From Treponema pectinovorum (GTDB lineage Bacteria; Spirochaetota; Spirochaetia; Treponematales; Treponemataceae): DNA of 64,000 nucleotides. The stretch spans positions 124,001 through 188,000 of the forward strand of contig NZ_UFQO01000001.1 of NCBI RefSeq assembly GCF_900497595.1, given 5' to 3'. The notes beneath the pieces were generated by a model that was not told the origin of the DNA, did no database searches, and saw nothing but the letters and a program-made list of their open reading frames with translations. The stretch's first letter is position 1. Every line of letters starts with the position of its first letter. Positions 45,025 through 54,594 of this stretch are shown piece after piece. The position numbers and the translations under genes are program-made.

Positions 45025-46791
45025 TTACAGTTCAAGTTGTATGATTTTAGAAAGTGTCTGTCTTGCATAATCTCGTATTTCCTTGTCGTATTGAATGTAC
45101 ATGAGGTTTGAAAGTATTTGCTTTCCTTGTCTGTATAACGCTGGGCGTCCCATAAAAAAAACTATGTCGTATGTTGAATCGCACAGGAGTTTTAAGAGTT
45201 TTGTATTTTTTTTGAAAACTATATTTTTGCTCACTTCTTCAAACGATTTTAAAAGAATTCCTTCGCTGTCGTAGCCAATCTCTCCAGCAGTTTTTAGTAA
45301 AATAGTGAGCATTAAAGGATTTTTTTCGGTTTTGATTAAGGTCGCTATTTCCTGCGTAAAATTTTCTGTCTGGCTTGGTGCAACGCATTCAAGGACTGCC
45401 TGCGTGTAAAGAGGATTTGTCGCATAGAAGGGGATAAAATCTCGCCTTTTTGAAGAATTATTTGTTTCTTGAATATAAAGGAAAAGTTGTTCTTTTATTT
45501 GATTCGTGAATTTTCTTTCTTCTTCTGCATAATCGCCTTGAAGCAGTTTTTGTTTGATGTCTTCAAATGTCTTTTTATCTGTATTAAAAAGGGAGAGGGT
45601 TTCGTAATTTATAGTTGCATCGAGAGCAAAATCGTACGATTGCTTTTTTTGATATTGAGTGCTCGATTTTGTTTTTAGATTTTGTGACATAACAAAGGCA
45701 TTTATAACCCAGTTTTTCATGCACAAAAGAATGGTGTTTGAAGCCGTGTAGGTTATGTAATTCCATGTTGAAGGATTGGGAAGTTTTGCCTGCCAAAAGA
45801 TTATTCCGTCTAACGAAAATTCAAGAGCGGTTTGTTTATCGCTGACAAAAAAGCCCTGCTCTGTTTTTTTCAAAAAAGTGCATTCATCAAGATTTATATT
45901 ACCGACAGAAAATTCCTTGTAAAGATTTCCGTCCTCATTTTTTATGATTAAAACCTTTAATTCGTTTCCTGAGTTATACAAAAGTGCGGAGTGGGTGGAT
46001 GAAGTTATTATCGCCTTTATTTTTAAATTTGAATCTCGTTTTTTTACCCATTTTGAAACTGCTGTTTTGTTTTCGACAGAGCAAAGCCCAAAAGAACCAT
46101 CCGAGAACGCGAGCAAAACGCCATCATCAAAACTTTGACACGCTGCAACTTGTCCTGCAAAAGTTATTTTTTCTAAAACAGAGCCAAAGGGGCTTATGCG
46201 CACTGCTTCGGTTTTTAAGTTTTGTGGATTTGAATAAAAAACTAAAAGGCTTTTATCATTTAAAAACTGAAAAGGAAGATTTGTCGGCTTTTCCAATCGG
46301 ATATTCCATTTGCGAACTCCTTTTAATCCGTAGCACGAAATTTGGTTTTCCCCTTGAACAAAAACTCTTCCGTCAAGACCGGGTTTTGGCGAAGCTTTAA
46401 CTTCAAAACCGCAATCTTTTGCCCAGACTGTAAGTCCACTTGGGTTTATCAAATTTATGTTCGTTTTTTCTGTAACAGCATAGAGAAAATCGCCCCAAGA
46501 CGAAAAATACGGGGAGGGTTTTCCTTTTACACCCTTCTGCAAAATCACATTTCCTTTTGAAGTGCAGGTGCTTACAAGCCTGCCGTCGCTTACAACCGCA
46601 AATCCGTAGGATGTTTCTGCGACCGGAGCAACTGCCTCTCCTCCAATTACTGCTTGCCATGATGGTTTTTCTTTTGAAAGATTGGAAGTTCGTATTGGAG
46701 CAGCGGTTGAATTTTGGCAAAAAATTGAAGCTGTTTCTAAAAAAAACGATAGAGAAAAAAATGCTAAAAGAAATATTTTATTTTGGTTCAC
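45025..46791 (-). CDS. Exported beta-propeller protein with C-terminal helical repeats
   Basis: This 588-residue protein starts at a GTG with AAGGA upstream. A signal peptide (IFLLAFFSLSFFLETASIFC) precedes PQQ/WD-like blades (WQAVIGGEAVAPVAETSYGF, LVSTCTSKGNVILQKGVKGK, GRVFVQGENQISCYGLKGVR) to about residue 370. The last ~200 residues are helical and HEAT-like (LMLTILLKTAGEIGYDSEGI). It is expected in the periplasm. It is co-oriented with P83/100 downstream and the rRNA methyltransferase gene upstream. No enzymatic motif is seen. Confidence 0.75.
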   Translation of the reverse strand: MNQNKIFLLAFFSLSFFLETASIFCQNSTAAPIRTSNLSKEKPSWQAVIGGEAVAPVAETSYGFAVVSDGRLVSTCTSKGNVILQKGVKGKPSPYFSSWGDFLYAVTEKTNINLINPSGLTVWAKDCGFEVKASPKPGLDGRVFVQGENQISCYGLKGVRKWNIRLEKPTNLPFQFLNDKSLLVFYSNPQNLKTEAVRISPFGSVLEKITFAGQVAACQSFDDGVLLAFSDGSFGLCSVENKTAVSKWVKKRDSNLKIKAIITSSTHSALLYNSGNELKVLIIKNEDGNLYKEFSVGNINLDECTFLKKTEQGFFVSDKQTALEFSLDGIIFWQAKLPNPSTWNYITYTASNTILLCMKNWVINAFVMSQNLKTKSSTQYQKKQSYDFALDATINYETLSLFNTDKKTFEDIKQKLLQGDYAEEERKFTNQIKEQLFLYIQETNNSSKRRDFIPFYATNPLYTQAVLECVAPSQTENFTQEIATLIKTEKNPLMLTILLKTAGEIGYDSEGILLKSFEEVSKNIVFKKNTKLLKLLCDSTYDIVFFMGRPALYRQGKQILSNLMYIQYDKEIRDYARQTLSKIIQLEL

Positions 46792-46802
46792 AAAAATCCT
46801 TT

Positions 46803-48044
46803 TTAAACATATTCAAAAAAAGCAAGGCTTTCGATATGCGCTGTTTGAGGATAAAAATCTAAAAGGTAAAGTTGAGTAAGCTTATATCCTGATTTTATCA
46901 GATGAGCACAATCTCTTGCATGGGTCGAAGGATCGCAGGAAACGCTTCGTATCTGGGCAGTTTTGTTTTTGCAAAGCCATTGGCAGACTTCTTTTTCCAT
47001 TCCGCTTCGTGGCGGATCGATTACTACTGCATCAAAGGCTCCATCGCGTTGCAAAACGGATTTCGCATTTGATAGAATCCAGTTCTTTCCGCTTAAACCG
47101 TACGTTTCGTGAGGTTTCCCAAGCAAGTTTGCTTCTGCATAAATTAAGGCATCTCTGTTGTGTTCCACGAGGACTGTTTTTTTGAATAAATCTGCTAAAA
47201 ATACTGAAAAAGTTCCACATCCAGAATAAAAATCTAAAACTGAATTTCCACCTAAGTTTTTGGTTAAAATCTTTGTGGTTTTTTCAAGAATTTCCATGTT
47301 GGATTGAAAAAATCCTTTAACGTCAAATTCTATCCTTTTCCTTGCAATTTCGACAGTGCAGGAATTTTTTGAATTTGCTAAGGTGCCGGCAAATCTCTTT
47401 ACAACTTTGTTTTTTGCTGATTTTTTTGATTTCCCCAGTTGCTTTTGCTGCCAAAAATCGATTTTTGTTTCGTCGGCTATCACAAGTTTTTCAAATCCAC
47501 TTTCTGTTTTGGAAATTACCCTGTCATCACCAAAAAAATGAACTCGTCCGCTTGGTCGTTGCTCTTGAGGCGTTTTATTCAGGTAATCATTTATCTGTCT
47601 TGTTGCAATCGGACAAAAATCCACTGGCAAAACCTTGTTGCTTGCTCTTTCGTTTAAGCCACCGTCCGTAAGTTGTATTCTTGAGCGATAATTTTTTTCT
47701 TCGCCAAAAATGCTCTTAATCTCCGGAATTTTTATTCCTTCTCGCTCAAAACAATCTTTTAATAAATCTGCTCTCAACTTTCGTTGGTAGCCAATTTCGA
47801 TGTGTTGCATATTGCAACCGCCGCAACTTCCGTAAAAGCTACAGAATGGCAAGACGCGGTGAGAGGAAGGTTCAAGGACTTTTATGAGCTTTGCGATGGA
47901 ATAATCTTTAAAATCTTTTGTAATTTCAATTTCTATTTTTTCGCCAGGAATTGTAAACATTACAAAGACATTTTTGCCGTTCAGTTTTGCAAGGCAATAT
48001 CCGCCTGCAACCATCTTTTCTGCAACTACGGTAAATTTTTCCAT
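46803..48044 (-). CDS. rlmD: TrmA/RlmD-family 23S rRNA (uracil-5-)-methyltransferase
   Basis: This 413-residue protein has a TRAM domain (EKMVAGGYCLAKLNGKNVFV), a 4Fe-4S cluster site (CSFYGSCGGCNMQHI plus a later Cys in FCPIATRQIN), and a class I methyltransferase core (VLDFYSGCGTFSVFLADLF, VVIDPPRSGMEKEV). The catalytic Cys is in SVSCDPSTHARD, where Asp replaces the usual Asn. It makes 5-methyluridine in 23S rRNA; whether the site is U1939, U747 or a tRNA cannot be told, so the symbol is tentative. Confidence 0.82.
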   Translation of the reverse strand: MEKFTVVAEKMVAGGYCLAKLNGKNVFVMFTIPGEKIEIEITKDFKDYSIAKLIKVLEPSSHRVLPFCSFYGSCGGCNMQHIEIGYQRKLRADLLKDCFEREGIKIPEIKSIFGEEKNYRSRIQLTDGGLNERASNKVLPVDFCPIATRQINDYLNKTPQEQRPSGRVHFFGDDRVISKTESGFEKLVIADETKIDFWQQKQLGKSKKSAKNKVVKRFAGTLANSKNSCTVEIARKRIEFDVKGFFQSNMEILEKTTKILTKNLGGNSVLDFYSGCGTFSVFLADLFKKTVLVEHNRDALIYAEANLLGKPHETYGLSGKNWILSNAKSVLQRDGAFDAVVIDPPRSGMEKEVCQWLCKNKTAQIRSVSCDPSTHARDCAHLIKSGYKLTQLYLLDFYPQTAHIESLAFFEYV

Positions 48045-48052
48045 CTTAGATT

Positions 48053-48778
48053 TTAAATTTTTGAGAATATAAAATTGCAGAACGTTTTAATTCTGTTCAT
48101 AAATGAGGTTTCGATTCTGTCTTTTAAAAACCAAATTTTCGGGCAGTCGACTCCACCAATCGCGTACAAAACCCAATTATCGCCATCTCTAAAAAGAGTT
48201 ATGCATGAATACATTTTTTGAGGTTTTACAGCGGTAAATTTTTCGTGATAGACGAGTTTGTCCAAATTTTTTAATTCGTAATAATAGTATTTTTCATTTT
48301 CTTCGATTTGTATCATAGAATTAAATTTCCCAAACAACGACATTTCCAATATGCAGTCAATAGTGCGCAAATTTCCTTCTGTTTTGTCGTTTGTTATTTC
48401 CGCGGAAGAATAAAGTTCGTACCATTTTTGCTGGCGCTCAGAAAAATATGGAATTCCCACGTAATCGGAAATATTTTCGAGTGTAGAATTTATCTTTTCT
48501 TTTAAATCTTCGTTACCTTTGTATGGACGAACTTGAATGACCTCTGCAACAAATGCAGGGTCAAGCTTTTTCATCGTTCGTATTATTTTTGAAGTTGAGT
48601 CATTTTCTTCAATACAGATTTCTTTCATGGAATCTATGTTTCTTATCAACACTTCGCCAGCTTCAAGTTTTCTTCTTTCTTCTGAAGTTAATCGCGAGTT
48701 AAATGGCAGAGAACTCAGTGCAAAAACTGTCTGCAATAAGGTAAATGCAAGTAAAATTGTCTTTTTCATATCGCTCAT
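48053..48778 (-). CDS. Exported hypothetical protein (DUF6675-like), 241 aa
   Basis: A signal peptide (MKKTILLAFTLLQTVFALSS) begins either at the ATG at 48778 or, more typically, at the ATG at 48769. The mature part has SLPFNSRLTSEERRKLEAGE, DYVGIPYFSERQQKWYELYS and a beta-rich C-terminal half. The architecture is like periplasmic proteins recurrent in treponemes (I associate it with DUF6675, from memory). No catalytic motif is visible. It lies 8 bp upstream of the RNA methyltransferase gene and is divergent from the aminotransferase gene. Confidence 0.65.
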   Translation of the reverse strand: MSDMKKTILLAFTLLQTVFALSSLPFNSRLTSEERRKLEAGEVLIRNIDSMKEICIEENDSTSKIIRTMKKLDPAFVAEVIQVRPYKGNEDLKEKINSTLENISDYVGIPYFSERQQKWYELYSSAEITNDKTEGNLRTIDCILEMSLFGKFNSMIQIEENEKYYYYELKNLDKLVYHEKFTAVKPQKMYSCITLFRDGDNWVLYAIGGVDCPKIWFLKDRIETSFMNRIKTFCNFIFSKI

Positions 48779-48812
48779 AAATATACATTAAAACTTCTTA
48801 CTCCTCAATAAG

Positions 48813-48840
48813 TTACAAATCGTCTAGTTTGTGATATAAT
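48813..48840 (+). promoter_or_regulatory. Promoter of the aminotransferase-glgA unit, leaderless layout
   Basis: TTACAA (48813-48818) and TATAAT (48835-48840) are 16 bp apart. The ATG at 48849 starts eight bases after the -10 box, so the transcript would start within a base or two of the initiation codon. No Shine-Dalgarno is possible. Confidence 0.65.
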
Positions 48841-48848
48841 CCGTTTCC

Positions 48849-50033
48849 ATGATATCTCAAAAAATAAAAGCGACCATCCATTCAAAAACATCTTCTGTAA
48901 TAAGACAGATGTTTGAAGAGGGAATCCGCCTCAAAAAGTTGTACGGGCAAGACAAGGTTTTTGATTTTTCACTTGGAAACCCAGATTTAGAGCCTCCACC
49001 ACAATTAAAAGAAGAAATAATAAAGCAAGCCCAAAACGATTTTCACGGTTGCCACGGCTATATGAGCAATGCGGGGTTTCCTGAAACAAGAAAAGCGATT
49101 GCAGAAAAGGTTTCGTTAGAGCAAAATTTTCAAGTTGAATCAAAAAATGTTGTTATCTCCTGTGGTGCTGCCAGTGCGCTGAATTGCATCTTTAAAACTT
49201 TGCTAAATGAAGGCGATGAAGTGATTGTGCCTTCACCTTTTTTTAGCGAATACAGAAATTATGTTGGAAATTACAACGGAAAACTTGTAGAAGTTCCCTC
49301 AAAAGATGATTTTTCGCTCGAAATACAAGCGATAAAAGATGCACTTTCGCCAAAAACCGCTGCAATTTTAATAAACACTCCCAATAATCCGACTGGAAAA
49401 GTCTATTCACAAAAAGAAATCGAAGATTTGGTTTTTATTTTAGATGAATATTCAAAAAACTCAGAACGAAAGCCTTATCTCATCTTTGATGAACCGTACA
49501 GGGCAATCGTTTACGATGGCGTAACAATTCCAACAGTTTTCGACAAATATAATTATTCAATCGTAATTTCAAGTTTCGCAAAGGATTTGTCTATTCCAGG
49601 AGAGAGAATCGGTTATATGGCTGTTAATCCAAATTGCGATGAAGCGGACGAAGTTGTAAACGCTTTTACTTTTTGCCTTAGAACTTTGGGCTTTGTAAAT
49701 GCGCCTGCTTTTTTTCAGAGAGTGATTTCAAAAACTTGGAATGCAAAAGTTGACTATTCGTCTTATAAAAAAAGGCGAGATTTACTGATGGCGATTTTGG
49801 ATGAGGCAGGTTTTGAATATTTTAGACCGGATGGCGCTTTTTATCTTTTTGTAAAAGTTCCTGACTTTTGGAAGGGCGATGATGGATCTTTTTGCGAGCA
49901 TCTGAAAAAATTTTTTATCTTGAGTGCACCAGGAATTGGTTTTGGCAAAAAAGGTTTTTTTCGACTTGCTTATTGTGTAAGTGAAAAAACGATTGTAAAT
50001 TCAAGAGAAGCATTTATAAATGCTGCAAAATAA
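48849..50033 (+). CDS. PLP-dependent class I/II aminotransferase
   Basis: This 394-residue fold-type I aminotransferase has FDFSLGNPDLEPPPQLKEEI, ILINTPNNPTGKVYSQKEIE and LIFDEPYRAIVYDG (Asp for the pyridine nitrogen). The PLP lysine lies in ISSFAKDLSIPGERIGY, and the final Arg region is GKKGFFRLAYCVSE. The family transfers amino groups between amino acids and 2-ketoacids; aspartate or aromatic substrates are likely but undetermined. It is followed by glgA after 24 bp, presumably as one transcript, although a metabolic link is not obvious. Confidence 0.88.
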   Translation: MISQKIKATIHSKTSSVIRQMFEEGIRLKKLYGQDKVFDFSLGNPDLEPPPQLKEEIIKQAQNDFHGCHGYMSNAGFPETRKAIAEKVSLEQNFQVESKNVVISCGAASALNCIFKTLLNEGDEVIVPSPFFSEYRNYVGNYNGKLVEVPSKDDFSLEIQAIKDALSPKTAAILINTPNNPTGKVYSQKEIEDLVFILDEYSKNSERKPYLIFDEPYRAIVYDGVTIPTVFDKYNYSIVISSFAKDLSIPGERIGYMAVNPNCDEADEVVNAFTFCLRTLGFVNAPAFFQRVISKTWNAKVDYSSYKKRRDLLMAILDEAGFEYFRPDGAFYLFVKVPDFWKGDDGSFCEHLKKFFILSAPGIGFGKKGFFRLAYCVSEKTIVNSREAFINAAK

Positions 50034-50057
50034 ATTGATTTTAGGCGAGGTTTTTGT

Positions 50058-51533
50058 ATGAAAATTTTAATGGTAAGTGCGGAAGCGACTCCTTTTGCAA
50101 AGACAGGTGGGCTTGCAGATGTGGTTTCTGCCCTGGCTGGAAATTTGAGCCTTTTGGGACATGAAGTGAAAATTGTGCTACCTCGCTACTACAAGATAGA
50201 CAGACGCAATCTAAAAAAAATGGAAGGTCCTTTGGGTGTGCCTGTGGGAACTGGGCACGAATGGACAGCAGTTTATACGGCAACTCTTCCAGGATTTGAC
50301 AAAGTCGAAGTTTGTTTTCTTGACCATGAAAATTGTTTTGGTCGCGATGGAATTTATGGAACCAAACACGAAACTGATTTTCACGACAATACGTATAGAT
50401 TCAGTCTCTTGTGTCATGGAGCCTTGCAGGTTTGTAACAAACTTGGTTGGTTTCCAGATATTGTTCATGCACACGATTGGTCTGCAGCCCTTGCAAATGT
50501 TTTAATAAAACACGTGTGCCGATTTCAACATCCTTTCAGAAATACAGCTTCTGTTTTTACGATTCACAATATGGGCTACCAAGGGGTTTATGGAAAAGAT
50601 AAATTTCCTGATTTGGCATTGGATTGGAATTTATACTATGGGGCCGGTTTTGAAAAAGAAGGAAATATAAATCTCTTGCAGGCAGGAATTTCTTGTGCAG
50701 ATATGGTTACAACTGTAAGTCCGACTTATTCAAAGGAGATTCAAACTAGCGAAGGCGGTTTTGGGCTTGATGGACTTTTGCGAGTGAGGTCGGATGTTGT
50801 TCGTGGGATTGTAAACGGAGTTGATACTGAAATTTGGTCTCCTTCCAAAGACAAACTCATTCCTCATCGTTTTTCTGCAAAAGATTTAAGTGGAAAAGAA
50901 CTCTGTAAAAAAGAACTTCAAAAATATTTTTCACTTCCTCAAAAAGATGTGCCAATAATCGGTATGATAGGGCGTCTGGTCAGCCAAAAAGGAATTGCGG
51001 AATTGATTGCACCAAATTTTGGCTGTCTTTGGGATATATGCAAAACTATGGATGTGCAGATTGTACTTTTGGGAACTGGAGAGCGATGGGCAGAAGACGA
51101 AATTTTAGCACTTCAGGAAAAACTTCCAAATTTCAAAGCAAAGATTGGTTATAACGAAGAATTGAGCCATTTGATAGAAGCAGGCTCAGACTTTTTCTTG
51201 ATGCCTAGCCGTTATGAGCCATGCGGTCTCAATCAGCTTTATTCACAAATCTACGGAACCCTTCCAATCGTTCATCGAACTGGCGGACTTAACGATACCG
51301 TTCAAAATTATGACGAGAAAACTGGCGACGGAACAGGCTTTATGTTTGACCATTTAACGCCAAGTGCAATTTACGACACTGTAGGTTGGGCGGTTTATGC
51401 TTATTACAACAAAAAAGACCACATCAAAAAGATGCGCTTGCGTGCTATGAAGCAAGACTTTTCATGGCAAGTAAGCTGCCACGAATATGAGCAGGTCTAC
51501 AGAGAAGCTCTGTTCCGTGGCTGTGGCATATAA
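50058..51533 (+). CDS. glgA: Glycogen synthase (ADP-glucose, GT5)
   Basis: This 491-residue bacterial glycogen synthase begins MKILMVSAEATPFAKTGGLA; KTGGL is the ADP-glucose-binding motif. Further signatures are FTIHNMGYQGVYG, IVNGVDTEIWSP, IGRLVSQKGI and the acceptor-side MPSRYEPCGLNQLYSQIYGT. It extends alpha-1,4-glucan chains. AGGCGAGG lies upstream of the ATG. No other glg genes are in the window. It converges on the WD40-like gene with only 12 bp between stops. Confidence 0.96.
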   Translation: MKILMVSAEATPFAKTGGLADVVSALAGNLSLLGHEVKIVLPRYYKIDRRNLKKMEGPLGVPVGTGHEWTAVYTATLPGFDKVEVCFLDHENCFGRDGIYGTKHETDFHDNTYRFSLLCHGALQVCNKLGWFPDIVHAHDWSAALANVLIKHVCRFQHPFRNTASVFTIHNMGYQGVYGKDKFPDLALDWNLYYGAGFEKEGNINLLQAGISCADMVTTVSPTYSKEIQTSEGGFGLDGLLRVRSDVVRGIVNGVDTEIWSPSKDKLIPHRFSAKDLSGKELCKKELQKYFSLPQKDVPIIGMIGRLVSQKGIAELIAPNFGCLWDICKTMDVQIVLLGTGERWAEDEILALQEKLPNFKAKIGYNEELSHLIEAGSDFFLMPSRYEPCGLNQLYSQIYGTLPIVHRTGGLNDTVQNYDEKTGDGTGFMFDHLTPSAIYDTVGWAVYAYYNKKDHIKKMRLRAMKQDFSWQVSCHEYEQVYREALFRGCGI

Positions 51534-51545
51534 AGTTAAACGCCT

Positions 51546-53480
51546 TTAAAATTCAAACCATTGACCGTCTGTGGTCAGGTACCAGTCTGCGAGAACATTG
51601 TTCATGTCTGGATTGTACCAACTTATAGAACCATCGCGGTTTAAAATTACAAGCCTTGTCTCATTCTTCGCGATTTTTAAAGGAAGAGAAGCGCTTCTTT
51701 TGTATTCAAAATTTCTTCTTGCAACTAAATTGTAGGAACGGATTCTCGATTTTCCCATATTCGTATATAAAACAGGGAAAGAAAGATAGCAGATTGCGTT
51801 TGCATCTTCTGAATTTTCGTTTACGAGAGTTCTAAAACTATTTGTCGAAGGATTAAACGAAAAAAGAGAAGTGATAGCTCGGTTTTGTGCATTTGAAGAA
51901 ATCAAAATTCCGTAAATTTCTGATTTTTCACCGCTTTGCATATCTTGATTATAAACTAACGAATAAGCGACATTCCCACGTACATTTAGAGGAACAGTTT
52001 CTTTTGTGCGCGTATTTACATATAAGAGCGGAACTTGCGGAGTTGTCGCACTCGTTTTTGCAATGTACAAATCCGTTTCGCTGTATAAAAGTGCATCTTG
52101 AATTCCTGTTCCATTGTAGAGATTTTCTTTTTTCAGCGAAGAAATCGAATACATATTTACCGAAGAGCTTCCTTCTATTGCAAGCAGATTTTGACCATAA
52201 ATTTTTAAAGATTTTATATTTGCTTCTGGTGTAAAAATATCAGAAACATTACCCGTCGAAAAATCCAAAAGTTGAACAGTTTTTCTTGAATCCTTTGTCC
52301 ACAAAATTACATTTTGACCATAAGGAAGTATGTTCGTGTGGTTAGGATTTAAACCTTTTTTATCTACAATTCCGTTATCATAAGAAGAAAGAAAAATCGC
52401 ATTAGGCGTTAAAAAATAAAAACTGTCATTATAAGACGCGATGTCGTATATGTAATCGTACATCTTATCGCTTAGTGGTTGAAGTACATCGACTCTTTCT
52501 GCGACATTGCTGTCAAATTTGTAGATATTTCCAAGGTTTGTCCCTGCAAATATGTTTTCTCCGTTTTTTACAGCAGAAATCAATTCTTCTCCCTGCTTTA
52601 TTCCTGTAAAAGTTCTTATCAGTTCGGGCGATATTACATTTTTGTTCCTGTCATTTTGAATCATATAGAGTTTAAATTGACGGTTTTCGTTTGTTATGTA
52701 ATAGAGATTTTGATTTTTATTTGAAGAAAAGATTACAGGTTTCTTGCCAGCAATTTTTTCTTTTGCAACTGTTTTTCCATTTGTTGCCTGAATTATGTAT
52801 ATAAAACCGTCTTTGTAACCTGCCAGAAAAACATTGTTGTTGAACATAACTGGCTGGCTCAAAAAAGATTCTGTGTAAAATTTTGCTTTTTGTTCTCCTG
52901 TTTTTAAATTGTAGTAACAAAGCGAGCCTGTCGGCGAATACGAAGCAAGTGTGTTTTCGCTTTCGCTTGTAACAAGTAGATTTACCGCACCAGTTGATTC
53001 CTTTAATTTTTTTGAAGTTATAGTATTGTTAGAGGTGTTTAAAAAATATGTTCCCTTGTCGCTTGCCGTTCCGCACAAAACAAAAGTTCCTTTTGCAGAG
53101 TAGGACAGTGAAGTTACAGGTGAATTAAAAGTAAAGGCGCATTTTCTTGAAAGCGTGTTGAAATTCCAAACGCTTACCATATTAAAAGAAGCGCCATCGG
53201 TTTCGTATATTGCAACATCGCTTTTGTTTGGGCTTCGAGCAATCATTTTTATTTCCACATCGCTCACCTGATAGTGTTCGCCTAAGCCATCTTCTGTCCA
53301 CTTTATTATAAAACCATCTTTGCCGACGCTAAAAACTGTGTTCTCTTCTGAAGTCGCACCTTCAAGAACTGCTAATTCAGAAACTGCCCCTTGATGAGCC
53401 TGTGTCGAAAGATGTGATTGTGCAAAAGAAAAACTGCCTAAAAAAACAAACGCTAAAAAAACGATAAATTTATTTTTCAT
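51546..53480 (-). CDS. Exported WD40-like beta-propeller protein, 644 aa
   Basis: A Sec signal (FIVFLAFVFLGSFSFAQSHL) is followed by WD-type repeats: STQAHQGAVSELAVLEG, NTVFSVGKDGFIIKWTEDG and SPVTSLSYSAKGTFVLCGTA. About two propellers are predicted. The mature protein should be periplasmic. Its start overlaps the rseP stop by 11 bp, so it is the last gene of the frr-uppS-cdsA-dxr-rseP operon. GAGG lies before the ATG. Function is unknown; an envelope role is suggested only by neighbours. Confidence 0.8.
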   Translation of the reverse strand: MKNKFIVFLAFVFLGSFSFAQSHLSTQAHQGAVSELAVLEGATSEENTVFSVGKDGFIIKWTEDGLGEHYQVSDVEIKMIARSPNKSDVAIYETDGASFNMVSVWNFNTLSRKCAFTFNSPVTSLSYSAKGTFVLCGTASDKGTYFLNTSNNTITSKKLKESTGAVNLLVTSESENTLASYSPTGSLCYYNLKTGEQKAKFYTESFLSQPVMFNNNVFLAGYKDGFIYIIQATNGKTVAKEKIAGKKPVIFSSNKNQNLYYITNENRQFKLYMIQNDRNKNVISPELIRTFTGIKQGEELISAVKNGENIFAGTNLGNIYKFDSNVAERVDVLQPLSDKMYDYIYDIASYNDSFYFLTPNAIFLSSYDNGIVDKKGLNPNHTNILPYGQNVILWTKDSRKTVQLLDFSTGNVSDIFTPEANIKSLKIYGQNLLAIEGSSSVNMYSISSLKKENLYNGTGIQDALLYSETDLYIAKTSATTPQVPLLYVNTRTKETVPLNVRGNVAYSLVYNQDMQSGEKSEIYGILISSNAQNRAITSLFSFNPSTNSFRTLVNENSEDANAICYLSFPVLYTNMGKSRIRSYNLVARRNFEYKRSASLPLKIAKNETRLVILNRDGSISWYNPDMNNVLADWYLTTDGQWFEF

Positions 53481-54594
53481 GAAAAAGCCTCACAAAATAG
53501 TTAAAATCACCTATCATCGCAATTATAAAGAAAAAAGCGATGAAAACTAAACCTATATATTGTACACGATTGCGTATTTTTACAGAAATACGCGTGCGAA
53601 AAATCATTTCTATTATTGAAACTAATATAAGTCCACCGTCTAAAATTGGGATTGGCAGTAGATTCATTATAAAAAGCGAAATGCTTATGAGAGCTATAAA
53701 ATTCAATACCGAAGAAAGCCCTGTTTTTAAATCACTGGAAAATGCCGATTGAACTGTGTCTCCCAACATTGTTGTTATGGAAGCAGGTCCGCTCACAGCT
53801 TTTGTAACATTTACTCCTTTAAAAAGGGTTGCAATTCCTTTTATAGAAGCGTTAAAAATCGAAACGGTTTCCTTTCCTGCTTGAACAAGGCTTCCAAAAA
53901 ATCCGTAAGTTTTTGCCTGGCGTTTTATAGTTGTGCCCGAATCGCTTACAACTCCAATTTTTCCAGAGCCAGTATTTTTATCCAAATCTGAATGCACATA
54001 AAAAGTCATTTCTTTGCCTTCTCTCAAAACTTTTATTTTGAGGTCTTCATCTGGATGCAAGGAAACAAAAGAATATAATTCTGAAAAGTCTTCTATTTTT
54101 TTCCCATTTATCTGCATTATTATATCGCCAGTTTTTATTCCAGCATTTGCAGCAGGAGATGATATTTGTGGATAAACTTCGTTTGCAAGGATGATTTTGT
54201 TAGAAGCAGACCAATAACTAAAGCCTATCAAAGCGATTAAAAAAAATGAAAAAAAAGTGAGAATCAGATTTGAAAAGGGACCCGCAAAAGCGATAAAAGC
54301 GCGTTTTAAAGGCGAAACCCCATATAGCGAATCTTTTTCGCTTGAAAATTCCATCACGTTTTTTTCGGACTCTGCAAAATTTTCACCTTTCATAGAGCAA
54401 TAGCCGCCAACAGGAAAAAGTGAAATTCTCCAGTCGACGCCTCTAATTTTCTTATGCAACAAAACAGGTCCCATTCCTATGGAAAACGCTTCGACTTTTA
54501 CTCCACTTATAATTGCTGCAATAAAATGTCCCATTTCGTGAATAAAAACAATCACGCCAAGTATAAAAAGACCGTATATTATTTTTAAAATCAT
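53470..54594 (-). CDS. rseP: RIP site-2 metalloprotease RseP
   Basis: This 374-residue integral membrane zinc protease has HEMGH (in VIFIHEMGHFIAAIISGVKV) in the first span, a PDZ domain in the middle (ISSPAANAGIKTGDIIMQIN), and the second metal motif NLLPIPILDGG near the C-terminus. It cleaves within the membrane, typically anti-sigma factors or signal-peptide remnants. It overlaps dxr by 4 bp upstream and the WD40 gene downstream, as in the usual cdsA-dxr-rseP envelope cluster. Confidence 0.95.
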   Translation of the reverse strand: MILKIIYGLFILGVIVFIHEMGHFIAAIISGVKVEAFSIGMGPVLLHKKIRGVDWRISLFPVGGYCSMKGENFAESEKNVMEFSSEKDSLYGVSPLKRAFIAFAGPFSNLILTFFSFFLIALIGFSYWSASNKIILANEVYPQISSPAANAGIKTGDIIMQINGKKIEDFSELYSFVSLHPDEDLKIKVLREGKEMTFYVHSDLDKNTGSGKIGVVSDSGTTIKRQAKTYGFFGSLVQAGKETVSIFNASIKGIATLFKGVNVTKAVSGPASITTMLGDTVQSAFSSDLKTGLSSVLNFIALISISLFIMNLLPIPILDGGLILVSIIEMIFRTRISVKIRNRVQYIGLVFIAFFFIIAMIGDFNYFVRLFHEK